Shown: one piece after another, positions 7,789-15,428 of the stretch | Position numbering within the stretch: position 1 is the first letter of the stretch | Layout: each line of letters opens with the position of its first letter | From: Pirellulaceae bacterium | GTDB lineage: Bacteria; Planctomycetota; Planctomycetia; Pirellulales; Pirellulaceae | Reading direction: 5' to 3' | Assembly (NCBI GenBank): GCA_022448645.1 | Contig: JAKVBZ010000069.1 | Coordinates: forward strand, 1 to 28,627 | DNA length: 28,627 nucleotides | Program-made: the position numbers and the translations under genes | Notes under the pieces: model-generated | Seen by the model: the letters and a program-made list of their open reading frames with translations, nothing else | Told to the model about the DNA's origin: nothing | The model's database searches: none

Positions 7789-10700
7789 TTACGCGGATAC
7801 AGGCGTCTTGTCCTTGCGAGGTTTCGCAGCCGGTTGACTCATCCAAAGTAGCACTGGTGATGCTACGAAGATGGAACTGTAAGTTCCTACCAGCACACCC
7901 ACGACCAGGGCAAAGGCGAAACCGTGAATGGATTCACCGCCGGCAATGTACAAGATCATGACCACTATTAAAGTCGTGATTGAAGTCAGGAACGTTCGCG
8001 CCAGAGTCTGATTGATACTCGCGTTGATCATGTCTCCCGTGATGTCGGGACTCTTTCCGCGAACTTCACGAATGCGGTCAAACACCACGATCGTATCGTT
8101 GAGGGAATAACCGATAATGGTCAGAAACGCTGCCACGATAGGCAGGTTGATCTTGAATTCGGTGATCAACAGGATCCCCAAAAAGTCTGCCAACCAGAAG
8201 CTTAGTGCAAGCGCTCCCAAGGTGATCAATACGTCATGCACTAGGGCCACGACGGCAGCCAGGCCGAAAAACACGTGCTGAAATCGGACCCATATATAGA
8301 TCACAATCCCTAATAAGCTACCCATAATCGAGGCAATGGCGACGTTTCTCATGTCATCAGCCACCTTGGCCCCAATCTTATTCGACGACAGCCATACTGG
8401 GGAATCACCGATCGACGATTTCAACTCGTTCAGAATGACTTCAGCTTGTTCGACATTAGCCGATATTTGTACTGTCCATTCTTTGCCATCTGGTGAAGCT
8501 TTGGTGTCCAGGACTTCGACGGCAGCCATGGAGACACTCGCTGCCGACTCTTGTAGCCAGTTGCGTACGGCTCGTTCTGTTACTTCTTCACCAAACTGAA
8601 GTGTTGTTTCGGTCGTTTCGGTGTTGGTGGCTATGAATGCGCTTTCAACGAGTCCGGTGCCCTGTCCCGTTGTATCGGCTGGTAGTGGTTGGTTGGTAGA
8701 GCCAGTCGTGGGCAGACCACCCAGTGTCGGACCGTCTTCATCTGTATCGGCTTGCGCTAATAATTGCCAATCGTTTCCAGCAAAGGCTAACAAAGTGGGC
8801 GATGGCAAGGATCGCATGACTTCGGAAGATTCGTTGTCATTAGGTGAGGTGGCAGACGGTTCTTCAGGGCCGTCGTCGCTATCACTCGTCGTTTCTTCGC
8901 CCTCAAGGGGATTATCCCCTTCGACTTCTGTGTCCAGATTCAAATTCTCAGATGTGGATTCCGTGGCGTCGTTGTTGGAATTCTCTACAGAGGTACCGAG
9001 CGGTCCGCTGTCGATTCCTGTTGTCGCGGACACGATTTGCGGAGACGAAAAATCAACCTGATGTTGCACCAGTTCGCCGGCAAATATTTTGAGCAATTGG
9101 TCTTGGAGCACAGCTGTGCCACTCACTTTGAGACGGGCTTGAATCGTAGTGGTCGCGGATGCGTCGGAGCCAGCTGGTATGCTGGCGATTGGAGCATACG
9201 ACTTCATTCCGGCAGCCAATTTTGAGCGAACGTCATCCAGATTCATTGCCTGGGCCAAGCTGATTTCAGCTGTGAGATGGCCCGTGTTTTCATCGCGACT
9301 GATGAAATTGACTTCTGCCTTCGTGTCTCCCAACGTTTCGTGGATTTCTGCTTCGACAATAGACAGTCCGGAGATGTCGGCACCGACAATGCTGTCGCGG
9401 TTTTTCAATGTTTCTTCGTTAATTTCTCCTGTGATGGCAGTGTCGATTTTGTAGACCGTTCCGGCAGGCCGAGTTTCAATGTCGACCTCTACGATCGATG
9501 GGTGGTAGTCACCTAGGTGTTCTTTGAGCAATGCTCGTACTTCCGCAATCGGCTTAGGATTCTCTAGCATGACCTGTACGGAAGTGCCGCCGTTGAAATC
9601 GATGTCAAACAGGTTTTTACCTCGGTAAAAAGCGCCAAACAATCCTACGAGAATCAAGGCAAGGGAGGCGATGGCCGCGAGCTGCCGTTTGCCGATGAAA
9701 TCAAAACTGGTGGCGCCGATGAGCTGAGTCATGCTCAGCTTGGATATCCAACGCTTACGCTCGGCAATGTCGAACACAATACGACTACAGAACACAGCAC
9801 TGTACATACTCATCAAGATGCCCAAGAACAGTGTTACCGCGAAACCTTTGATTTGATCCGTACCGATGGCATACAGGACCACGGCGACCAGTAAGGTTGT
9901 AATGTTTGCGTCGACAATCGTACGAGTGGCACGGCCGAATCCATTGCGTATGGCCATTCGGAGTGCAGCTCCGCGGGCCAGCTCTTCACGGATACGTTCG
10001 AAAATCAACACATTCGCATCGACGGACATACCGACGGTGAGCACGAGTCCTGCCAGTCCAGGCAACGTCAATGCGGCTTTGAACAGGATCATTAGCGACA
10101 GGATGAGTAGCAAGTTGGTTGCCAACGCCAAGCAGGCCACTATGCCAGCAAAGCGATAGTAGATCACCATAAATACGAGTACGGCGATCAGTGATGTCAT
10201 GATGGCGAATTTACCCTTGTCGACCGTATCTTTACCTAGGATGGCACTGACATCATTTTCGCTAATAGGGTCCTTTTTTAGAGCTGTTGGTAACTTTCCG
10301 GCTTTGAGTACACCAGACAATACATCAACTTCTTGTTGACTAAACCGGCCTTCGATAATTCCGCGGCTCGTAATCGTGGCGTTGATTGTAGGAGCCGATT
10401 GAAGATGTTCGTCGAGAACGATGCCGAGACGTCGGTTCAAATTGGTACTCGTGAGACCACCAAATTTGGCAGCTCCAGCTCCTGTCATCGTGAAGACGAC
10501 GGCTGGCTGCCCCACTTCGTCATAGTCTGCGGAAGCAGATGCCAGGTCCTTTCCTTCTACGTTGAATGGTGTCGAGACTGTTAAAACCTCCAACCGGCCT
10601 GGGCGCAGTTCCCGTACCATGTTTTCCTGCTGCGAGATATCAACCTTGTAGACGGGGTTGCCATCCGTGGAAGTCTCTTCGTCGAGCCCAATCCAAACCC

Positions 10701-11358
10701 ACTCACCCAACAAGTCTTCACCGTCAATGATTTGCCGAGGAGGCGTACGTCCATTTTCCGATGCCTGTCGAAGATCTCGTTCTGCGATCTCAAATAAACG
10801 TGGGTCGTCGATCGTGCGACTTGCCAAGATGCGGAACTTCAAGGCACCAGCAGTGGTGATGATCCGTTTGATGTAATCCAGTTCGGCTGATTCTACCTTG
10901 GGAATGATGATTTCCACCTGCCGGTCGCCGTAGGGTCGAACGACAATCTCTTTGACACCGCTGGGATTGATTCGTTTTTTTAGCGCAGCAACCAATTCGG
11001 GCATCTTGATGTCCTGTTCCGGATTGCTTTCCTGGTCGCTCACTTCGTAGACAAGAATACTGCCACCTACCAAGTCGATACCTTGCTTTAACTTGGGAGG
11101 ATCACTTCTCATGCCCGTGGTCGTTACGAAAATGCCTACGACGATCGTCAGCAGGACCAGTCCGATTTTCCAACCGTCATCAGCCATCTTGAGGGCCTTG
11201 GCTAAAAGATTGCCAAGCGAAAATATCAGGCCAGCAGCAATGATGAAGGCCACCATCATTAAAAATGCATTGGCACCGAAGCCTTCTTCTGTACCCTCAA
11301 CGGTTGTGTTCTGCGCCGCCTGAGCCAGCAACGAGAAACCGCACATGAAGCTATTCAT
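7789..11358 (-). CDS. secDF: Protein translocase SecD-SecF fusion with expanded SecF periplasmic domain
   Basis: The 1189-residue product is a fusion of SecD and SecF, the proton-driven partners that pull exported proteins through SecYEG. After a short hydrophobic start (31-48) and TM1 (about 64-81) comes the SecD periplasmic domain (about 90-380), then five membrane spans to about 533, including the TVGMSVDANVLIFERIREEL motif (441-460). The SecF half starts near 552: TM at 559-577, FDIDFNGGTSVQV (584-596), then a periplasmic region to about 1003, then TM spans with the GYSLNDTIVVFDRIREVRG motif (1083-1101). The SecF periplasmic part is about 420 residues against roughly 100-150 in E. coli SecF, and includes an acidic Ser/Thr/Asp/Glu-rich stretch at about 787-900. 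ATG 11358 lies 109 bases after yajC, in the same direction, and probably shares its transcript. Confidence 0.96.
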   Translation of the reverse strand: MNSFMCGFSLLAQAAQNTTVEGTEEGFGANAFLMMVAFIIAAGLIFSLGNLLAKALKMADDGWKIGLVLLTIVVGIFVTTTGMRSDPPKLKQGIDLVGGSILVYEVSDQESNPEQDIKMPELVAALKKRINPSGVKEIVVRPYGDRQVEIIIPKVESAELDYIKRIITTAGALKFRILASRTIDDPRLFEIAERDLRQASENGRTPPRQIIDGEDLLGEWVWIGLDEETSTDGNPVYKVDISQQENMVRELRPGRLEVLTVSTPFNVEGKDLASASADYDEVGQPAVVFTMTGAGAAKFGGLTSTNLNRRLGIVLDEHLQSAPTINATITSRGIIEGRFSQQEVDVLSGVLKAGKLPTALKKDPISENDVSAILGKDTVDKGKFAIMTSLIAVLVFMVIYYRFAGIVACLALATNLLLILSLMILFKAALTLPGLAGLVLTVGMSVDANVLIFERIREELARGAALRMAIRNGFGRATRTIVDANITTLLVAVVLYAIGTDQIKGFAVTLFLGILMSMYSAVFCSRIVFDIAERKRWISKLSMTQLIGATSFDFIGKRQLAAIASLALILVGLFGAFYRGKNLFDIDFNGGTSVQVMLENPKPIAEVRALLKEHLGDYHPSIVEVDIETRPAGTVYKIDTAITGEINEETLKNRDSIVGADISGLSIVEAEIHETLGDTKAEVNFISRDENTGHLTAEISLAQAMNLDDVRSKLAAGMKSYAPIASIPAGSDASATTTIQARLKVSGTAVLQDQLLKIFAGELVQHQVDFSSPQIVSATTGIDSGPLGTSVENSNNDATESTSENLNLDTEVEGDNPLEGEETTSDSDDGPEEPSATSPNDNESSEVMRSLPSPTLLAFAGNDWQLLAQADTDEDGPTLGGLPTTGSTNQPLPADTTGQGTGLVESAFIATNTETTETTLQFGEEVTERAVRNWLQESAASVSMAAVEVLDTKASPDGKEWTVQISANVEQAEVILNELKSSIGDSPVWLSSNKIGAKVADDMRNVAIASIMGSLLGIVIYIWVRFQHVFFGLAAVVALVHDVLITLGALALSFWLADFLGILLITEFKINLPIVAAFLTIIGYSLNDTIVVFDRIREVRGKSPDITGDMINASINQTLARTFLTSITTLIVVMILYIAGGESIHGFAFALVVGVLVGTYSSIFVASPVLLWMSQPAAKPRKDKTPVSA

Positions 11359-11467
11359 AAAATTCGTGTCCTTTGTGATTGTCCTCAGCCGCCCGATTCA
11401 AGCACTTCGCATGGCAATCGGTTGTATTGGGGAGACTTCAATTTCAGATTGGCAAATCGATGACACA

Positions 11468-11827
11468 TCAAGCTGTATTTTCAGAAATCTCCGGTCCGCT
11501 CAGGACCTGAGTCACAGCCCCCGGGGTAATACGAAGCTTGGTGTTAGAATTCTCGTCAACCTTCACGGTCAAATCTCCATTCTCAGAATGCACATTCATG
11601 ACCGTTCCGTAAATACAATTCATGACCAGTACTCGATCATTCTTCTTCAAATTAGAAACCAGTTCTTCGTGTTCGCGTCGCTTCTTGCGTTCTGGTTTCC
11701 ATAGGATGAAGTAAAATAACGCGATAATAATCAAGATGGGCGGTAGTGGTCCTAACAATACGTTGCCACCTCCATCATTTTCTTGTGCGAATACAACGAG
11801 GCTTGTCAGCCAGCTAAAGTTGAGCAC
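11468..11827 (-). CDS. yajC: Preprotein translocase accessory subunit YajC
   Basis: The 119-residue product has the YajC pattern: one membrane helix at about 27-43 (LPPILIIIALFYFILW), the following KPERKKRREHEELVSNLKKNDRV segment, and a small beta domain (CIYGTVMNVHSENGDLTVKVDENSNTKLRI). It joins SecDF in the holotranslocon at the inner membrane. The start is GTG at 11827; no in-frame ATG precedes the membrane helix, and the upstream sequence GAGAG gives only a weak ribosome site. It lies between tgt and secDF in the usual gene order. A promoter-like sequence 110-135 bases upstream suggests it can be expressed apart from tgt. Confidence 0.95.
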   Translation of the reverse strand: MLNFSWLTSLVVFAQENDGGGNVLLGPLPPILIIIALFYFILWKPERKKRREHEELVSNLKKNDRVLVMNCIYGTVMNVHSENGDLTVKVDENSNTKLRITPGAVTQVLSGPEISENTA

Positions 11828-11934
11828 CGGTGTGACTCTCTATCGTTCAATGGACGTTCCTGCGGTTGGCAGTTTCAAAGGCGACCCACGGCCAGAATTC
11901 GCTTCGCTGGAACTAGTGTTTAGAATGACGAGTT

Positions 11935-11963
11935 ATCATAAAGTCTTGCCAGACCACGGGCAA
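11935..11963 (-). promoter_or_regulatory. Candidate sigma70 promoter for yajC-secDF, overlapped by a 6-bp hairpin
   Basis: On the minus strand TTGCCC (11958-11963), a 17-base spacer and TATGAT (11935-11940) match the consensus at four and five of six positions. It lies in the 170-base gap between tgt and yajC, about 108 bases before the yajC GTG. A short inverted repeat CTTGCC/GGCAAG (11945-11950 and 11959-11964) overlaps the -35 box and spacer, which could be an operator or a weak tgt terminator. Confidence 0.4.
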
Positions 11964-11997
11964 GATGAAGTCGGGTGGTGGGACGGCCTCTCCAAAG

Positions 11998-13110
11998 TTA
12001 ATTGTCCCAATGGGCCATCTTTTCCTGCTTGAATTGTCCCATTCGGCCTTCGGTGATCGCCTGCCTTGCCTCCTGCAAGAGCCGCTGATAATACGTCAGA
12101 TTGTGGATGGAGACCAGGATCGGGCCCAGCATTTCGCCTGCTGTGAACAGATGACGCAAGTATCCCAGGCTATGCTGGCAGGCTGGACACGGACAATCGG
12201 GATCCAAGGGGTCGGCCCGGTCGGCGAATTGGCGATTCCTCAAACGAATGGCCCCGCGGTCTGTAAAAGCCAGGGCATTCCGTCCGTTTCGAGTTGGCAT
12301 GACGCAGTCGAACATGTCCACGCCCAAATAGATGGCCTCCAAGAGGTCTTGAGGACGGCCAACTCCCATGAGGTAGCGGGGACGCTCGGCAGGTAGTTCG
12401 GGGCAGGTGACCGCCAGCATTTCAACCATTTCAGCCGGCGATTCACCCACACTCAAGCCACCGATAGCGAAACCCGGAAAGTCAAACTGAGACAATTCAG
12501 CTGCACACTGCCTTCGTAATTCGGTGGACAATCCACCTTGAACGATAGCAAACACAGCTTGATTGGTCTTAGAAGCTGCTTTCAAACTGCGCTGAGCCCA
12601 GCGGTACGTTCGGGCGGCCGCATCCTTTACGGTACGGTCATCGTTCGGCAAACTTACCACGTGATCCAAAACCATTGCCACGTCACTGCCCAGTGCCGCT
12701 TGGATTTCGATCGCCCGTTCGGGAGTCAGGTGGATTTCGGCTCCATCGACATGAGACCGAAAAGTGACGCCGTCGTCGGTGACGCGCGCTCGCTGTGCCA
12801 AACTGAAGATTTGGAATCCACCGCTGTCAGTCAGGATGGGACCTGACCATCCAGAAAAAGAGTGCAGTCCCCCCAATTGCTTGATAACTTGCTCGCCGGG
12901 CCGAATCGCCAAATGGTATGTGTTGGCGAGAATCATTTGGGCGCCGGTGTCATGCAGCTGGTCCACGGTGACACCTTTTACAGTGCCCTGCGTGCCCACA
13001 GGCATGAAAGCTGGCATCTCGACGGTGCCGTGAGGTGTTCGAAACCGCGAGCGGCGCGCACTACAACCGGAGTCGGTATGCAGCACTTCAAAGTGAAACG
13101 AATCGGCCAC
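11998..13110 (-). CDS. tgt: tRNA-guanine transglycosylase
   Basis: The 370-residue enzyme swaps the wobble guanine of GUN anticodon tRNAs for a queuosine precursor. Full-length TGT features are present: [11 protein letters not shown] (36-46), general base Asp95 in [11 protein letters not shown] (191-193), GGLSVGES (217-224), nucleophile Asp268 in MFDCVMPTR (266-274), and the zinc site Cys306, Cys308, Cys311 with His336. In the base pocket the bacterial DEC triad reads Asp149-His150-Val151, where Val is the residue found in the eukaryotic enzyme. The start is GTG at 13110, chosen because [15 protein letters not shown] aligns with the normal N-terminus. It lies 114 bases downstream of the TPR/alpha-CTD gene and 170 upstream of yajC. 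Confidence 0.96.
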   Translation of the reverse strand: MADSFHFEVLHTDSGCSARRSRFRTPHGTVEMPAFMPVGTQGTVKGVTVDQLHDTGAQMILANTYHLAIRPGEQVIKQLGGLHSFSGWSGPILTDSGGFQIFSLAQRARVTDDGVTFRSHVDGAEIHLTPERAIEIQAALGSDVAMVLDHVVSLPNDDRTVKDAAARTYRWAQRSLKAASKTNQAVFAIVQGGLSTELRRQCAAELSQFDFPGFAIGGLSVGESPAEMVEMLAVTCPELPAERPRYLMGVGRPQDLLEAIYLGVDMFDCVMPTRNGRNALAFTDRGAIRLRNRQFADRADPLDPDCPCPACQHSLGYLRHLFTAGEMLGPILVSIHNLTYYQRLLQEARQAITEGRMGQFKQEKMAHWDN

Positions 13111-13224
13111 CAGAGAGTCTCAAAGCGGTTTAAAAAGCCGGTTAGCGGTTAAAATCACCGGATGACGCAACTTGCAACAGCCTAGGAAAGCCCTCGCACG
13201 GATTTTTTTGACACCGCTTCTCGT

Positions 13225-14553
13225 CTAGTCGCCCCGCAAACGAAGACTGAAATTCGTCAGTTTTTCGCGGACTTCGTTGAGACTTGTCACGCCAAAATTT
13301 TTGCACTCCAGCAAGTCGTCACCACTTCGACGCACCAATTCACCGATGGTGTTCAGCCCCAGACGAACCATGCATTTTCTGGCACGAACGGACAGATTCA
13401 AGTCGGCGATAGGTCGTTCCAGCAGAGCTTGCTCGTCCGGCGACATGTCCGACATGTCATAGACTGGCTCTGGTTCGGCCTTTTCGTGGGCGAACTGCCC
13501 TAATTCCAGCCCCTTCGAAGTCAGCATGTCGCGTATTTCTACCAGCGATGTTTCTCCGAAGTTTTTACTTGTGAGTAACTCTTGTTCGGTGCATCGGGCC
13601 AAATCGCCAAGTGTTCGAATACCCATTTTTTGCAGACAGTTTCTGCTCCGCACCGACAATTCAAAATCAGTGACAGGAATATTGAGAACCTGAGCCAGCC
13701 GATCCCGCTGTTTTTCGGCGTCCTCGTCAAAGTACATGTCGCCCGAAGCCTGTGCATCTTTTATGAACAATTTGGCTCGTGAGTGATTGGGAAAAGCGTC
13801 CAGCACGCGCTGATAACATTGACGTGCCCGCTCGTAATCTTCACGGTCCTCGTACAGCAAGCCCAGATTCAACAGTGAGCCGACATGGGCGGGAAATCGA
13901 GAGACAGATCGCTGGTACAGGTCGAGTGCCTCTTCATCGTTGCCGCGTCGTTCATTTTCCTTGGCTAAACCAAACAAGGCCCCTGCATGTGTTCCGTCTG
14001 CTGCCACCGCTCGCTCGAACAGTGCTACCACTTCGGAGGGGTTGCGTTTCAAAGAGGATACGGTTGCTCCTCGTTGGTAAAGGTATTCCGCAGAGTGTTC
14101 GATAGCTCCCGAGAGAGAATCTAATGTGGCGAGAGCTCGTTCCGGATCACCTTGACTACGCTGTGTATCCGCAATTCGAAGGCTACATTGATCACCATCA
14201 TAGCCTGCTTGCTGAGCTGACTCGAAGCTGGAGACGGCATTCGCGAATTCTTCTTGGGCAAAATAGGCTCGGCCCAAATAGAAATGCGCTAAGGCTCCAC
14301 CGTCGGCAGCCACCAATGTGTCTACAGCTACACGGTAACGACCGAGCAAGTAGTAACAGACTCCCAATCTTACTGCTACTGCCGGAGTGCGATCTTCACG
14401 CATTTCCAGGTCCGAGACAGCGTCTCGCAACACAGAGTAATTGGAAAAGTCCGATGCGATGGCAGCGGTAATCTGTTCAATCTCTCGAGGTCCAAACGAG
14501 CTGTTCGACAAGACGATCTCTCTGACCGCAAACGATTCTTCGACCTGCGACAT
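13225..14553 (-). CDS. TPR protein with two RNA polymerase alpha-CTD-like domains
   Basis: The 442-residue product has TPR-like helices from about 55 to 265 (for example YYLLGRYRVAVDTL and GLLYEDREDYERARQCYQRVL). Two copies of the helix-hairpin-helix domain of RNA polymerase alpha follow, at about 288-350 and 378-438. The first copy reads FELSVRSRNCLQKMGIRTLG and keeps the residues matching E. coli alpha Arg265 and Asn268 (here Arg302 and Asn305), which bind UP-element DNA. The second keeps the Arg (390) but has Lys in place of the Asn. I chose ATG 14553 because GGAG sits 8 bases before it; a TTG at 14577 lacks support. Proteins like this recur in planctomycetes. A role in transcription or nucleic-acid binding is likely but unproven. 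It is not the polymerase subunit itself, since the alpha-NTD is absent. Confidence 0.85.
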   Translation of the reverse strand: MSQVEESFAVREIVLSNSSFGPREIEQITAAIASDFSNYSVLRDAVSDLEMREDRTPAVAVRLGVCYYLLGRYRVAVDTLVAADGGALAHFYLGRAYFAQEEFANAVSSFESAQQAGYDGDQCSLRIADTQRSQGDPERALATLDSLSGAIEHSAEYLYQRGATVSSLKRNPSEVVALFERAVAADGTHAGALFGLAKENERRGNDEEALDLYQRSVSRFPAHVGSLLNLGLLYEDREDYERARQCYQRVLDAFPNHSRAKLFIKDAQASGDMYFDEDAEKQRDRLAQVLNIPVTDFELSVRSRNCLQKMGIRTLGDLARCTEQELLTSKNFGETSLVEIRDMLTSKGLELGQFAHEKAEPEPVYDMSDMSPDEQALLERPIADLNLSVRARKCMVRLGLNTIGELVRRSGDDLLECKNFGVTSLNEVREKLTNFSLRLRGD

Positions 14554-14622
14554 GAATTTTCTCCGATAAGTCAACAATTACGTACGGCTGATATATTCAT
14601 TGGAGCCAAATCGTGGCCCGAG

Positions 14623-14696
14623 AGCCAGCGGTGGGAATCGAACCCACAACCCCCGCATTACGAATGCGGTGCTCTGCCAATTGAAGCTACGCTGGC
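14623..14696 (-). tRNA. tRNA-Thr (anticodon CGT)
   Basis: The minus strand folds as a complete cloverleaf: acceptor arms GCCAGCG (14690-14696) and CGCTGGC (14624-14630), anticodon stem CCGCA/TGCGG with loop TTCGTAA, and T-arm GTGGG-TTCGATT-CCCAC. The anticodon CGT reads the threonine codon ACG. The discriminator is U at 14623, usual for tRNA-Thr. The CCA end is not encoded. It precedes the TPR/alpha-CTD gene by about 70 bases. Confidence 0.95.
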
Positions 14697-14705
14697 AGAC
14701 CTTAC

Positions 14706-14734
14706 TGTATAAGGATTTGCGTCAATTCGTTCAA
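14706..14734 (-). promoter_or_regulatory. Candidate promoter of the tRNA-Thr gene
   Basis: On the minus strand TTGAAC (14729-14734), a 17-base spacer and TATACA (14706-14711) each match four of six sigma70 consensus positions. The -10 box ends 9 bases before the first tRNA base, a spacing right for a tRNA gene with a very short leader. Confidence 0.45.
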
Positions 14735-15428
14735 TCCAAACCCATCCCGGTGCAGCTTATTGCAAAAAATCCAGACTTCCAAAGGGCAATTCACTGAGCC
14801 TCGGGTGCGGTATGGGCGACACGGGAAACCCTTGTTTCACAAATACGACGGATGACAACACACCACTATAACACCTAGAGGCAAACCGGAAAAGCTGGTT
14901 CACGACAGGGATGTTGCACGTTGACCCGGGGATTTCAGTTAAGCTGAGAAAGGATTTTCGAGCGGGGCCATCGCGAGCGAGACGCTTTTAATAAACGGTT
15001 TAGCTCACCATGTGCTTCCTTAAAGGCATTAAGATAGTCCATTCCGGTCGTACCGGATGCACGACCGTAGGGTGATTTTTCGGCTTCCGGCTTCCCAGTG
15101 TCAAAATTAGGCAGGGATTCCCCCCCCTTTGCGGACGTGGATAGCAATTCAGTGATCATTCGACAGGAAACAAACGGCCAGATGGTGCCGCTAAGCAACG
15201 ATCGAATCGTCCTCAATCCAACAGCGACGCTTCGGTCCCTTTCAGTTGATTGGACAAATTAGTGTCGACGGCAGAAAAACTTGATTGCACGACGAGTATC
15301 GACTGAGTGCCGGTTTTGGTTGCTCTGGCAGTATCGTTCTCGATGGTGGCACGATCGTAACCTGCACGGGTAAAAGCATTTCAAGAGATCCTTGACGAAG
15401 AAGTAGCACCAGGCAAAGAGCTTACTGA
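14735..15428. other. About 700 bases with no convincing gene
   Basis: This stretch lies downstream of the methyltransferase gene and upstream of tRNA-Thr. A minus-strand frame ending at 14935 could encode 93 residues from a TTG (15216) or 74 from an ATG (15159), with a Lys/Arg-rich C-terminus, but I recognise no family and see no ribosome site. It contains a run of eight C at 15120-15127. It may hold a decayed gene or be plain intergenic sequence. Confidence 0.4.

Noticed and set aside
14623..14696. tRNA-Thr as an integration site for a genomic island carrying the methyltransferase
   Set aside because: Islands usually join at the tRNA 3' end, which here faces the conserved TPR/tgt/yajC/secDF genes; I saw no repeat of the tRNA end and no integrase.
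14935..15216. 93-codon minus-strand frame (TTG start) or 74 codons from ATG 15159
   Set aside because: No ribosome site and no recognised family; contains a C8 run. Could be a gene remnant, but the evidence is too thin to call.
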